DNA of 64,000 nucleotides from Pseudomonas saliphila (GCF_008638345.1 NZ_VTVA01000005.1:165368-229367); one strand, 5' to 3'; positions 19,330 through 31,369 are shown, counted from the stretch's first letter. The notes: generated by a model not told the origin, from the sequence alone. Numbers and translations: made by a program.

Positions 19330-21981
19330 TCAGGCGAGGGATTTGCTGACTACTTCGTAGACATCAGGGGACAAATCGGGCTGTGAAAGCAGGCGCGAGA
19401 GCTCCCCTTTGAGCAGCGCCTGACGGCCGGCATCGTACTTGCTCCAGCGCGTTAAGGGCGTCAGCAGGCGTGAGGCAATCTGCGGATTCAGTTCATTAAG
19501 AACAATGATCTGGTCTGTCAGGAAGCGGTACCCAGCCCCGTCCTTGCGGTGGAAATTGACCAGGTTCTGCGCTGCGAAGCTGCCGATCAACGCGCGCACC
19601 TTGTTCGGATTGCGCAGGGTGAACGCCGGATGTGCCATCAAGGCCTGCACGCGCTCCAGACCGCCGGGGAGCGTGCTGGTAGCCTGCACTGCAAACCATT
19701 GATCCATGACCAGTGGGTAGCCGCTCCAGCGCTCGGCGAATTCGGCCAGCGCCGCCGCCTTCTGCTCTTCGTGGGGCGAGTTGACCAGCGCTGCCAGCGC
19801 CGCCTGGCGATCGGTCATGTTATTGGCTTCAACGAATTGCCGAACGCAGACCGATAGCGCCTCGGCCGAACCGCTCTGCATCAGATAGCCGAGCAGCGTA
19901 TTCTTCAGACTGCGCCGGGCCACCGAGGCGGCATCCGGCGTATAGGCCGTGCGATCATCCAGGCGTCTGAACAACGTCCACATGTCTGCGTTCAGTGTCG
20001 TGGCCAGCTCAAGACGCACCCACTCGCGCACATGATGAATGGCATCCACGTCCGCCACCTCGGCCAACTCAACGAGATAGGATTCCGTGGGCAGACGGAT
20101 GATCTCGGCCACCATCGCCGGATCCAGATTCTCATTGGTCAGCACGCTGCGGTACACATCGAGCAAGCGCAGATCCAGCATCAGCGGCCGGCCAGCCTGA
20201 TGAATTTCCACCAGACCCTGCAGTACATCCACGGCGAGACTCTGCGCCGCTTCCCAACGGTTAAAGCCGTCCGGATCGTGCTTGGCCAGAAACACCCGGT
20301 CATCACGGCTGTAGGGGTACAGCATCTTTACCGGTGCCGAGAAATTGCGCAGCAGTGAGGGCAGCGGCTCGCCGGTCAATCCCTCGAACACGAAGGTTTG
20401 CTCCGGCTTGGTGACGGACAGCACCGTCTCGGTGCCGCGCGGCTGCTGCTCGCCGACCAGCTTCAAATTCAACTCATGGCCTTGCTCGTCCAGCAACGCC
20501 ATGCGCACCGGAATGACGAAAGGCGCCTTCTCCGACTGGCCCGGAGTGGGTGGGCAGCTCTGGCTGAAGCTCAGACTGAAGGTGCCCGCGGCGCTGTCAT
20601 ACGCGCTTCTGACCGCCAGGCGTGGCGTGCCGCCCTGGCTGTACCAGCGTTTAAACTGGGTCAGGTCTACCGTATTGGCCTCTTCCAGCGCCTTGACGAA
20701 ATCGTCGCAGGTGACCGCCTGGCCATCGTGCCGCTCGAAATACAGATCGGTGCCCTTGCGGAAACCCGCATCGCCAAGCAGCGTATGCAGCATGCGCACC
20801 ACCTCGGCGCCCTTCTCGTACACCGTCAGCGTGTAGAAGTTGGAAATTTCCATGAACGCGTCCGGGCGTACCGGATGTGCCATCGGGCCGGCGTCCTCGG
20901 CAAACTGGTTGGCGCGCAGGAAGGTCACGTCTTCGATGCGCTTGACCGTGGCCGAGTTCATGTCAGCCGAAAACTGCGAATCACGGAACACCGTGAAACC
21001 TTCCTTCAGTGACAGTTGAAACCAGTCGCGGCACGTCACCCGATTGCCCGACCAGTTGTGGAAATATTCGTGGGCTACGACGGCTTCCACGCGCTGGAAG
21101 GCCATGTCGGTCGCGGTATCGGCATGGGCCAGAACACAGCTGGAGTTGAAGATGTTCAGCCCCTTGTTCTCCATCGCGCCCATATTGAAATCATTCACCG
21201 CCACGATCATGAAGATATCAAGATCGTACTCACGGCCATAGGCCTGCTCGTCCCAGCGCATGGAACGCTTGAGACTGTCCATCGCATGGTCACACTGGTC
21301 GCGGTTTTCTGCTTCGACGTAGATGCGCAGGTCGATCGTGCGACCGCTCATGGTGGTGAAGCTGTCACGGATCAAACACAGGTCACCTGCCACCAGCGCG
21401 AATAGATAGGCGGGCTTGGGGAACGGATCTTCCCAGGTGATCCAGTGGCGATCGGTGTCGTGCTCGCCGGAGGCAACGGGGTTGCCGTTGGACAGCAGTA
21501 CCGGGAAGCCGTCGCGGTCAGCGATCACCGTAGTGGTGAACCGGCTCATGACATCCGGGCGGTCCAGATAATAGGTAATCTTGCGGAAGCCTTCCGCCTC
21601 GCACTGCGTGCAGAACATCTCACCAGACTGGTACAGCCCTTCCAGCGCGGTGTTCTCGCGCGGGTGAATACGCGTGGTAATGGCAAGCTCGAACTGAGCA
21701 CCTGCGGGTTGCAGCGTCAGGCTATCCGCGCTCAGCTGGTAGTCGGCCTCGGTCAGCGCCTGATCGTCGATCGCAACGGATATCAGCTCAAGTTCCTGTC
21801 CATCGAGCACTAGCTGCGGCAGCGTCGTCGGGTTCTTGTCCGCGTTGACGCGCATCGCCAAACGACTGTGAACCAGCGCATGATCGTCAAACAACTCGAA
21901 GGTCAGATGGGTTTCATCTATCCAGTAATCGGGCTGCTGATAATCCTTGAGATAGATTGTCTTCGGTTGTTCAGTGCGCAT
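19330..21981 (-). CDS. pepN: Aminopeptidase N (M1 family)
   Basis: Zinc aminopeptidase releasing N-terminal residues from peptides in the cytosol. From ATG 21981 (MRTEQPKTIYLKDYQ) the length is 883, matching gammaproteobacterial PepN. The substrate-binding GAMEN motif (MGAMENKGLNIF) is followed by the zinc site HEYFHNWSGNRVTCRDWFQL, with the third ligand Glu further on (LKEGFT). An upstream in-frame start would add 68 residues that belong to the end of the neighbouring gene. Third gene of a DUF1315-DUF2797-pepN operon, 10 bp after DUF2797. Confidence 0.96.
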   Translation of the reverse strand: MRTEQPKTIYLKDYQQPDYWIDETHLTFELFDDHALVHSRLAMRVNADKNPTTLPQLVLDGQELELISVAIDDQALTEADYQLSADSLTLQPAGAQFELAITTRIHPRENTALEGLYQSGEMFCTQCEAEGFRKITYYLDRPDVMSRFTTTVIADRDGFPVLLSNGNPVASGEHDTDRHWITWEDPFPKPAYLFALVAGDLCLIRDSFTTMSGRTIDLRIYVEAENRDQCDHAMDSLKRSMRWDEQAYGREYDLDIFMIVAVNDFNMGAMENKGLNIFNSSCVLAHADTATDMAFQRVEAVVAHEYFHNWSGNRVTCRDWFQLSLKEGFTVFRDSQFSADMNSATVKRIEDVTFLRANQFAEDAGPMAHPVRPDAFMEISNFYTLTVYEKGAEVVRMLHTLLGDAGFRKGTDLYFERHDGQAVTCDDFVKALEEANTVDLTQFKRWYSQGGTPRLAVRSAYDSAAGTFSLSFSQSCPPTPGQSEKAPFVIPVRMALLDEQGHELNLKLVGEQQPRGTETVLSVTKPEQTFVFEGLTGEPLPSLLRNFSAPVKMLYPYSRDDRVFLAKHDPDGFNRWEAAQSLAVDVLQGLVEIHQAGRPLMLDLRLLDVYRSVLTNENLDPAMVAEIIRLPTESYLVELAEVADVDAIHHVREWVRLELATTLNADMWTLFRRLDDRTAYTPDAASVARRSLKNTLLGYLMQSGSAEALSVCVRQFVEANNMTDRQAALAALVNSPHEEQKAAALAEFAERWSGYPLVMDQWFAVQATSTLPGGLERVQALMAHPAFTLRNPNKVRALIGSFAAQNLVNFHRKDGAGYRFLTDQIIVLNELNPQIASRLLTPLTRWSKYDAGRQALLKGELSRLLSQPDLSPDVYEVVSKSLA

Positions 21982-21991
21982 GCGTCTGTCC

Positions 21992-22840
21992 TCAATGAAC
22001 CGAGAAGGCCATATTGTAGGCGGTGTATTTACGAATATTGATGACCTCAGTATCAAGCAACAGATACTGGCCCTTGATCCCCAACAGAGTCCCTTCCAGT
22101 ACCGGCTCCTTGTCCAGATTAGCCGACTTGGGCTTCTCCACGTACTCGAGTACCGGATAGCGGATATCCAGCGCCTGCGCGTCATTCAGCGGCTGAAACG
22201 CCTGCAGCCCATAGCGTGAATGCAATGCGTCGATGCCCTCGCGTGCGCCCTCAAGCAGGTTGTCACGCAGCGCCTTGAGATCCATCGGTTCTGGCTCGCC
22301 GCGTAGCAGCTTGCGCCAGTTGGTCTTGTCTGCCACCTGTTTACGCAACAGGTCTTCAAGCAACCCTGAGTGCTGCCGGGCCGACACGCGCATGATCGGT
22401 AAACCCTGGCTGGCGCCCTGATCAATCCAGCGTGTCGGTAGCTGGGTCGCGCGGGTAATGCCCACCTTGGGGCCGGATGAATTGGCCAGATAGACAATAT
22501 GATCGGTCATGCAGAATTGCTCGCCCCAGGCAGGATCCCGGCAGGTGCCCAGCTCGTAATGGCAACGCTCGGGACTCATGATGCACAGATCGCACTGCGG
22601 CAACTTGATGAAACAGGGGTAGCAATACCCCTGGCTATAGCTTTTTTTGGTTCGACGGGCGCAATGCAGGCAGTGGATATCGCCGAGTGCCTGCAGGCGA
22701 ATCGACTTACCCAGCAGCTCGTTCAGCGGCACATGTTGCTCGCCGAGGGGCAGTTGGTACTCCACCGTCGCCCCGCTGCGGCCTTGTTCGAGCGCGCCCA
22801 ATAGCTTCTTGACGGAACCTGAGGCAGACACAATGGACAT
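21992..22840 (-). CDS. DUF2797 family protein
   Basis: About 282 residues starting MSIVSASGSVKKLLGALEQG. A cysteine-rich region (CLHCARR, CYPC, CDLC, CHYE, CRDP) looks like a zinc-binding fold and is the DUF2797 hallmark; the function is unknown. The ATG overlaps the DUF1315 stop as TGATG, so translation is coupled, and pepN follows after 10 bp. No signal peptide. The many CxxC pairs suggest a structural zinc site or nucleic-acid binding, which is inference. Confidence 0.87.
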   Translation of the reverse strand: MSIVSASGSVKKLLGALEQGRSGATVEYQLPLGEQHVPLNELLGKSIRLQALGDIHCLHCARRTKKSYSQGYCYPCFIKLPQCDLCIMSPERCHYELGTCRDPAWGEQFCMTDHIVYLANSSGPKVGITRATQLPTRWIDQGASQGLPIMRVSARQHSGLLEDLLRKQVADKTNWRKLLRGEPEPMDLKALRDNLLEGAREGIDALHSRYGLQAFQPLNDAQALDIRYPVLEYVEKPKSANLDKEPVLEGTLLGIKGQYLLLDTEVINIRKYTAYNMAFSVH

Positions 22841-23112
22841 CAGTGCAGGGTATCCGAGGCGTTGACGAACATCGATTCGGGAACGGTCTTCTGCTCGGTT
22901 TTCTGGGATTTGCAGGTCTGCGCCATGTAACCGGTACGCTCTTCCTCGGGCAGGTTCTCCTGCTCCCAGGCAATCATGGCCTGCATGCACAGCTCCTTCT
23001 GTTCCAGGGTCAGCTTGCGGCCATCCGGCCACTTACCGATCTCGACTGCGAGCTTCAGGCTGGCGTACACATCGGGTGTAACGGTGCGCAACATTTCAAG
23101 GAAGTCGTTCAT
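22840..23112 (-). CDS. DUF1315 family protein (YeaC-like)
   Basis: 90 residues beginning MNDFLEMLRTVTPDVYASLK; the GGAGG site six bases before this ATG favours it over an ATG six codons upstream. The conserved block GKWPDGRKLTLEQKELCMQA is typical of DUF1315/YeaC. Small cytosolic protein of unknown function. First gene of the operon with DUF2797 and pepN. Confidence 0.88.
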   Translation of the reverse strand: MNDFLEMLRTVTPDVYASLKLAVEIGKWPDGRKLTLEQKELCMQAMIAWEQENLPEEERTGYMAQTCKSQKTEQKTVPESMFVNASDTLH

Positions 23113-23292
23113 TTTGCCTCCGCGGGACACACTCTAAAGCCCACGAAACCCGGCGGTTACAGGCAAGGCGACCGGACAACAATGCAACATTTACCGGAGG
23201 TAAAAAGCACAGGTGCCGGAGTATCAACGTCGCATGGCCGGACAGGCTGGTTTCGCGGGAACCAATAATTCAAAGGGCACATTGTACCCTCT

Positions 23293-24117
23293 TCAACGGT
23301 AGCGCTGCAGCGCCCCGACTACGGCGCCGACCAGGCACCCGGTAACCAGACCGCCAACATGGGCTGCGTTGGCAATCGCGCCGAAACCCAGCATGCCGAT
23401 CAAGCCTGAAACGCCCAACGCCAACCACGCTAGCATCAGTACCACCACGCCCCGGGGCAGATCGAAGTGCACACTGGGAGCGATAAGCTGATGCAGCCAG
23501 CAATACCCCAGTAGACCGTAGACCACCCCGGACATACCGCCAAACAAGGCATTGCCGCTGGTGAACCACTGGGCAAAGTTCGAGGTCAGCGCGAACAACA
23601 CGCTCAGCCCGAACAACCACATACCACCCGAGCGGATTTCGATGCGCCGGCCCAATTCCCAGAACCACAACGCGTTGAACGCCAGATGCATAATGCTGAA
23701 GTGCAGCAACGCTGGCGTAACCAGACGCCACCATTGGCTCATATCTATTTCGGTCGCCAGATAGCCATCGGCAGCCAGTGGCGTGAAGGTGAAATAGACT
23801 ATCGCCTCGGGCCGGCTACCGAGTCCGGTCAATAGCGCGACCACACCGGTGAGCAACAGCACGATCAGCGTCACAGGAATCATTCTTGCCCGCGCCCGCC
23901 AGCCCGGCGTCTGTTTCGCCCTGGGCTCGCCTTCGACAATGTCGGGCACACCCTGCTGATATAAGGTCTGCACCACCTGACCGTCGCTTTCATCCAGCGT
24001 CCAGACCACCTGACGCCCACCCTCTTCGGTGATGCGATGCACCACCCCGCGACTGCGCAGGAAGCGGGCCAGCTTGCTCAGGTCCTCGTCAAGCGGACGA
24101 TTCATAGCTCGGTACAT
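23293..24117 (-). CDS. Rhomboid family intramembrane serine protease (GlpG-like)
   Basis: 274 residues. The N-terminal ~70 residues form a cytosolic domain like that of GlpG; six membrane segments follow from about residue 79. The catalytic dyad is Ser196 in GGMSGVVYG and His253 in NAAHVGG, and the oxyanion residues His144 and Asn148 are present in HLAFN, so the enzyme should be active. GAGG lies seven bases before ATG 24117. Same strand as the phosphoesterase upstream (27 bp gap). Confidence 0.92.
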   Translation of the reverse strand: MYRAMNRPLDEDLSKLARFLRSRGVVHRITEEGGRQVVWTLDESDGQVVQTLYQQGVPDIVEGEPRAKQTPGWRARARMIPVTLIVLLLTGVVALLTGLGSRPEAIVYFTFTPLAADGYLATEIDMSQWWRLVTPALLHFSIMHLAFNALWFWELGRRIEIRSGGMWLFGLSVLFALTSNFAQWFTSGNALFGGMSGVVYGLLGYCWLHQLIAPSVHFDLPRGVVVLMLAWLALGVSGLIGMLGFGAIANAAHVGGLVTGCLVGAVVGALQRYR

Positions 24118-24144
24118 CTTTACCTCACGATGGTCGGGTGACTC

Positions 24145-25119
24145 TCATGCCATTTTCGGCACATCGACCCAGACAAATTTATCCCGCTCGAGACGTTCTT
24201 CACCGTCCCATCTGTAGGCGACCAGTTTACCGAATTTGACCGCGCTATAGTCGAGACACGCCAGATTCGGCCTGATCGGATGCGGCTTTCCTTGTTGCCA
24301 ATAATGTCCGACAAACAGGATCGGCTCATCCTCGCCGTACACCAGCAACTCAGCCTTCTGATCTGGCGTCAGGGGTCGCGCGGCAATGTGCTCGGGCAAG
24401 GGGTCAGGCTGGAACTGTACGTCACCGTAGGTCTGCGGATTCTCTTCCCAGAACTTGGTGCGGAAGAACTGGCGAGTGAAGCCGTCCTTGCCGGTCATGG
24501 TCAGGCCATGCGGCAAAGGCATGCCAGTGCCACGCAACAGCCGATCCTGAACCTGGGCAGCGAAACTGTCCGGCTCCACTGAGGCCTGCAGAAATTCGCG
24601 ATCCAGACACCCGTCCGGATACTGCGCCTGAAATGTATCAATCAACTCTTGATCCCAACACGCATGGACCATGCGGAACGCGCCCATATCCAGGAACAGC
24701 GGTAGACGGAAGAACCAGTCGAGGAAATAGCGCCACTCGTCCGGGTAGGCAGCGAACTCCTCCAGCGTCTCCTGAATTTGCCGCAACTGGCGCTCGGTAT
24801 GATCGCGGACATACTGCCTGCCGCTGCCGGGCGCAGCGGGCGTGGTCCAGCCCAACGCATTGAATTCGTGATTACCCATGATGCAGCGCGCACTACCTGC
24901 CTGAACCATATCGTGGACCAGATGCAGGGATTCACGAATACGCGGCCCACGATCGATGATATCGCCGAGGAACAGCGCCTGCCGGCTTGGATGGCGCCAT
25001 ACACCCTGCTGCAGCGTGTATCCCATTTGTTCCAGCAACTGAGCCAACGTGCGGGCACAACCGTGGATATCCCCGATGATGTCGTAGCCCGAATGCTCGG
25101 CCGGTGCATGCATGGTCAT
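24145..25119 (-). CDS. Calcineurin-like metallophosphoesterase
   Basis: 324 residues with the full metallophosphatase signature: GDIHGC (about 16-21), GDIIDRGP (about 52-59), GNHE (about 82-85) and a late GH motif (VGHYW). These bind two metals and hydrolyse phosphoesters; the PrpE/ApaH-like context suggests a protein phosphatase or nucleotide hydrolase, substrate unknown. No signal peptide, so cytosolic. Its ATG overlaps the nadK stop by four bases (ATGA), pointing to coupled expression with NAD(P) metabolism. Confidence 0.9.
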   Translation of the reverse strand: MTMHAPAEHSGYDIIGDIHGCARTLAQLLEQMGYTLQQGVWRHPSRQALFLGDIIDRGPRIRESLHLVHDMVQAGSARCIMGNHEFNALGWTTPAAPGSGRQYVRDHTERQLRQIQETLEEFAAYPDEWRYFLDWFFRLPLFLDMGAFRMVHACWDQELIDTFQAQYPDGCLDREFLQASVEPDSFAAQVQDRLLRGTGMPLPHGLTMTGKDGFTRQFFRTKFWEENPQTYGDVQFQPDPLPEHIAARPLTPDQKAELLVYGEDEPILFVGHYWQQGKPHPIRPNLACLDYSAVKFGKLVAYRWDGEERLERDKFVWVDVPKMA

Positions 25120-26000
25120 CGCTCCGTCAGCCGGCTCGACCAGCCCAGCTTCTCTCGGCAGATGGCATAAAAGTTGTGATCCAGCGGGTGAATCAAGCGC
25201 AGCTTCTGCGGCTTCTTGCGGATGTAAATGGTATCCCCCGGCGCACAGGCAATCTGCACCTGGCCGTCACAGCTGACCTGCGGATAGATACCGTTCTGCG
25301 AGGAAATGATGATTTTCAACTCGCTGTTACCGTCCACCACGATGGGGCGGCTGGACAGCGTGTGCGGGAACATCGGCACCAACACCACGGCATCCAGCTT
25401 GGGATGCATGATCGGGCCGCCAGCGGACAGCGCGTACGCGGTGGAACCGGTTGGCGTGGCAACGATCAGGCCATCGGATTTCTGGCTATAGACAAACTGA
25501 CCATCGATATACAGCTCGAACTCGATCATTCGCGCCGATTTACCCGGGTGCAATACCACATCATTCAATGCTTCGCTGGTGCCCAGCTGCTCATCGCCAC
25601 GGCGCACGAAGGCGTCAAGCAGGAAGCGGTTCTCGACCATATAACGCCCGGCCAGCACTTCGCCGATGCGACTTTCCAGCTCATCGGGGGAAATGTCGGT
25701 CAGAAAGCCCAGGCCGCCGCGGTTAACCCCGAGTACCGGCACGTTATAGCGGCACAGCGCGCGTGCGGCACCCAGCAAGCTGCCATCACCGCCTACGACA
25801 ATAACCAGATCGCAGATCTCGCCCATCATTTTGCGGGTACAGACCTGCAGCTGGTGGCCGGGCAACAGGTCCGCCACCGAATCTTCAAGAATCACGGTAT
25901 GGCCGTTATCGAGCAGAAACCGCTTGAGCCGTTTAAGGGTATCCACGACCCGCCCGCTGCCAAGACGTCCGATCAACCCGATATTGCGGAATTGCTCCAT
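25116..26000 (-). CDS. nadK: NAD kinase
   Basis: Phosphorylates NAD+ to NADP+ using ATP. 294 residues, standard length. Motifs: GGDGSLLGAARAL (nucleotide binding, catalytic Asp), NRGGLGFLTD, ALNDVVLHPG and TPTGSTAYALSAGGP. First gene of a two-gene unit with the phosphoesterase. Divergent from the DUF1853 gene. Confidence 0.97.
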   Translation of the reverse strand: MEQFRNIGLIGRLGSGRVVDTLKRLKRFLLDNGHTVILEDSVADLLPGHQLQVCTRKMMGEICDLVIVVGGDGSLLGAARALCRYNVPVLGVNRGGLGFLTDISPDELESRIGEVLAGRYMVENRFLLDAFVRRGDEQLGTSEALNDVVLHPGKSARMIEFELYIDGQFVYSQKSDGLIVATPTGSTAYALSAGGPIMHPKLDAVVLVPMFPHTLSSRPIVVDGNSELKIIISSQNGIYPQVSCDGQVQIACAPGDTIYIRKKPQKLRLIHPLDHNFYAICREKLGWSSRLTER

Positions 26001-26114
26001 GCCACTCTCTCTATATCAACTTGTAGGATTCGCGGGCGTGGATGACACTGCCCAATAAAGGATTATCCGCAGCCGGCTCCGCGCTGGCAAACGAGACGAC
26101 TAACGAGACGACTG

Positions 26115-27086
26115 ATGCCCGACCTATTTACTCATCCACAGGTCCGTGACCTTGCCTGGGTCGCCTGTTCTGGATCATTGCTGGAGTCGGGCATATTGCC
26201 GATGCGCGACCCGCTGGCCGGATCGGTCTGGCGGCGCGATCCGCAGTCGCTACTCTACAGGCTTAAACAACTCGACGCCGACCCGGTTCCCCTGCAACAG
26301 CTGATTCCAGCATCCCGCGATCTGCGGCTGGGCAATTATTACGAACGGCTCTGGCACGCGCTCCTGTCTCTGGCGCCCGATGTAACGATACTGGCACGGA
26401 ATATCGCCCTGCGGGAACGGGGTCGGACCCTCGGCGAACTGGACCTGCTGATCGAGGATGCGGACGGCGCCATCATCCACCTGGAACTCGCGGTAAAGTT
26501 CTATCTCGGCCTGCCGGAGGCACTTACAGCACCAGCCACCGAGCAAACATCGGCGATCGGCTTCAGCGCGCACAGCGCATGGTTGGGGCCTGATCCACGG
26601 GATAGCCTGCATGACAAGGTCAGCCGGCTACGCGACCACCAGCTGCGACTGACCGACCAGTTTCATCTCGCTGACACCCCGCTGCCACAGCCCGACCTGT
26701 CCGGCGCCTGTATGCAAGGGGTGCTGTTCGCCCCCCATGACAGACCGATGCCCCCCGCCGTTGATAGCCGCCCCGGTGCCCCTGCACACCAGTGGTGTCG
26801 ACAGTCCGCGCTGGCATCTATGCGAGGCAAGCAATGGCTGCTCATGCCGCACAAGCAGTGGCTGATGCCGCCGCTCGCGGAGCACGGACTGATACGGACA
26901 GGGGATCAGATAAAAGAGATGCTCGATACGCAACAGCTGGACCCGACCCGGGCATGGATGCTGGTGCGCTGTGATACGGTCGCGGACTACCGGGCGATGA
27001 GCGCCGAACGGCTGATCTGCATGCCCGAGACTTGGCCCAACGCGAAGGAGTCAGTCGATCGACGTGCGGTTCTGCGCCTTGGTTAG
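26115..27086 (+). CDS. DUF1853 family protein
   Basis: 323 residues; the family is widespread in gammaproteobacteria and uncharacterised. The region E77...D110...E124-LAVK128 within LGELDLLIED and HLELAVKFY resembles a PD-(D/E)xK nuclease core, though the Glu-Lys spacing is not the canonical one. No signal peptide. A perfect 12-bp tandem duplication (26090-26101 and 26102-26113) ends one base before the ATG and there is no good ribosome site. Its last 36 bases overlap the end of the convergent coiled-coil gene. Confidence 0.85.
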   Translation: MPDLFTHPQVRDLAWVACSGSLLESGILPMRDPLAGSVWRRDPQSLLYRLKQLDADPVPLQQLIPASRDLRLGNYYERLWHALLSLAPDVTILARNIALRERGRTLGELDLLIEDADGAIIHLELAVKFYLGLPEALTAPATEQTSAIGFSAHSAWLGPDPRDSLHDKVSRLRDHQLRLTDQFHLADTPLPQPDLSGACMQGVLFAPHDRPMPPAVDSRPGAPAHQWCRQSALASMRGKQWLLMPHKQWLMPPLAEHGLIRTGDQIKEMLDTQQLDPTRAWMLVRCDTVADYRAMSAERLICMPETWPNAKESVDRRAVLRLG

Positions 27087-27893
27087 CTCACGGCGTAACG
27101 ACGCGTTGATCTTCTGCTGGTGTGCCAGCTCGTTCTTGATATCGATCATCTCGCCGCGAATCAGGTTGAGGTGATCGGTATGATCCTGGCGCAGCTGATT
27201 CAGGTCCGCCAGGCGACGATCCTCTGCCTGTTTCAAACGCTCCTGTAGGGTAAGTACCTGACGGGTGTACAACGCAATCTTTTTCAAATGCTCATCGCGT
27301 TCGCGCTGCGCCTGATCTTCGATAGCCTGTTCCGCAGCGACCGGCTCCGGCGCGGGCTCGGTAATCCCGCGGGAGTCATCGTACCAGCCGTCTTCAGCGG
27401 CCACGCGCAAGCGCTCGGTCGCTATCGGAGTGAAAGCCTCCTCCTCGACGCCAATAATCCCCAGGGCGTTGCGGCTAACCGCCTCCTTGATCAGTGCCAG
27501 ATCGGCGCGACCGTTACGCTGGCCGGGTTTCCACATGTTTTCACGGTGTTGTGGCGCCGTGGTAAAACCGAGACAAGCCAATCGGATCGGCCCGCCGCCC
27601 ATATCAGGACCACGACCGGCCTTCTCGGCCAACTGACGAAGCGGCATGTTCCACAGACGGTTGACGTAACCGTCCATGTCAAAATCCATGGTAAAGAACA
27701 CCGCTGCGCGCACCTGCAGACGATTATTGATCTGTAAGAAAACGGCTTCGATGGTTTCGTCGGCGAACTCAGGGGTGGCTACCAGGCCATCAAGCAGCGC
27801 CTCGAATTCGGTGTAAAGCACTTCCTTGCATACGCCACGCGCCGAAAAAAACATTACCGCTTCTGTCAGTAATGACTTTGGTGCTGTGCTCAT
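27051..27893 (-). CDS. Conserved hypothetical protein with C-terminal coiled coil
   Basis: About 280 residues from ATG 27893 (MSTAPKSLLTEAVMFFSARG), preceded by GGAGAG; an earlier in-frame start adds 36 residues without such a site. The N-terminal ~180 residues look globular. From about residue 190 it is acidic and then a long coiled coil (QVLTLQERLKQAEDRR to the end), suggesting oligomerisation. I do not recognise a characterised family; P. aeruginosa has a homologue at the same position by memory. Its 3' end overlaps DUF1853 on the opposite strand by 36 bp. Confidence 0.8.
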   Translation of the reverse strand: MSTAPKSLLTEAVMFFSARGVCKEVLYTEFEALLDGLVATPEFADETIEAVFLQINNRLQVRAAVFFTMDFDMDGYVNRLWNMPLRQLAEKAGRGPDMGGGPIRLACLGFTTAPQHRENMWKPGQRNGRADLALIKEAVSRNALGIIGVEEEAFTPIATERLRVAAEDGWYDDSRGITEPAPEPVAAEQAIEDQAQRERDEHLKKIALYTRQVLTLQERLKQAEDRRLADLNQLRQDHTDHLNLIRGEMIDIKNELAHQQKINASLRRELTKAQNRTSID

Positions 27894-28119
27894 CAATAAC
27901 TCTCCGCCGGGTCCCTTCAGCAAAAATGCATTCCCGTATGCAATTTTCAGATGCAATCCATGTTCTATGGACGCTTCGTCACCTGTGCAACGAAACGTCA
28001 AGAGAGCCTAACCCAACTTTGAGCTATGGAGTTACTGAATGCATCGGCCGATCACAGTTTAGAGGACGTGACCGGCAGCTGTATGTGACGGGGTTGGCAG
28101 GCGGATACTCAGAGGCTTC

Positions 28120-30255
<2,136 letters not shown>

Positions 30256-30319
30256 TTACCACAAGTGACATATTCATCACCATTTCTTACAATCGGTTTT
30301 TCTTTCCACGAGTGCACAC

Positions 30320-31369
30320 ATGAAACTGGGCGACCTGGCCGTCGGGCACTTGTACAGCCTGCAGGCGGCATTAATCGAACTGGGTCAGGATCCGCAGCCG
30401 CTATTTCAGCGTTACGGCATCACCCCGGAGCTGCTGGCCCAGCCCCAGGCGCGCATCAGCATTCCGCGATTCATGCGACTCGGCCATGCTGCGATCCGGG
30501 AAAGCGGTACGCCGGCGATCGGGTTATTGATGGGGCAACAGGTGCAGATCAGCCACTTCGATCTGGCTGGCATGGCTGCGCAATGTGCTCCAGCTCTGGG
30601 GGAAGCCTTCGCCACGCTGGTACGCTATGAGCGGCTGACCAGCCAGAACTACCGCGGCCACTCCAGCCTGGCGGCACCGGCCCTGCGGTTCTACTCAATC
30701 AGCCCGTACAACGCCTTCAATCTGTTTGTGGTCGACTCCGCGCTGGCCGCCCGGGCGCAACTGGGCCGTCAACTCACCGCCGGGCGCGCCCGGGTGCGCG
30801 AGGTGCACATCGAGTTTCCGGCGCCAGCCTATGCCGACGCATATGAAGCCTGTTTTCAGTGTCCAGTGCTGTTCGGGCAGGCCGCCAATCAGTTGCTATG
30901 GGACCCTGCCAGCCTGGCCTTGCCCCTTGTGCAGAGCGCACCCGCCACCTTTGCGCATCTCATCCAGTTATGCGATCGCGAACTGGCGCAGCTGGACCGT
31001 CACCGGCGCATTCGCGAGAAAGTCGAGGAGATAGTCTCGCCGGAACTGCATCGCAAACTGCCGACGCTGTCCGAGGTGGCAGAGCAACTGGGCCTGCCCA
31101 CCTGGACTCTGCGCCGACGGCTGCACACCGAAGCCAACACGCGCTTTCAGGATATCGTCAACGAGACGCGGCGCGACCTGGCGATCACCTACATTCGGGA
31201 TACAGACCTGGCGCTCGGCGAAATAGCCTTTCTGCTGGGGTTTTCATCCCAGGGGGCGTTTCAGCGGGGATTCAGAAAATGGACGGGGCAACCGCCCGGG
31301 GCCTTCCGTCGCCAGTACCGACAGACGCTGGCGGCGGAGAATACGGAAGTACGGTTTGGAAAGTCATAG
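30320..31369 (+). CDS. AraC family transcriptional regulator
   Basis: 349 residues: an N-terminal arabinose-binding-type sensor domain of the OruR/ArgR-like group and a C-terminal AraC helix-turn-helix pair (LSEVAEQLGLPTWTLRRRL, then LGEIAFLLGFSSQGAFQRGF with the PPGAFR ending). Divergent from fadH across 148 bp, so a fatty-acid-derived ligand and fadH as target are reasonable guesses. No ligand is visible from sequence. Confidence 0.9.
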   Translation: MKLGDLAVGHLYSLQAALIELGQDPQPLFQRYGITPELLAQPQARISIPRFMRLGHAAIRESGTPAIGLLMGQQVQISHFDLAGMAAQCAPALGEAFATLVRYERLTSQNYRGHSSLAAPALRFYSISPYNAFNLFVVDSALAARAQLGRQLTAGRARVREVHIEFPAPAYADAYEACFQCPVLFGQAANQLLWDPASLALPLVQSAPATFAHLIQLCDRELAQLDRHRRIREKVEEIVSPELHRKLPTLSEVAEQLGLPTWTLRRRLHTEANTRFQDIVNETRRDLAITYIRDTDLALGEIAFLLGFSSQGAFQRGFRKWTGQPPGAFRRQYRQTLAAENTEVRFGKS

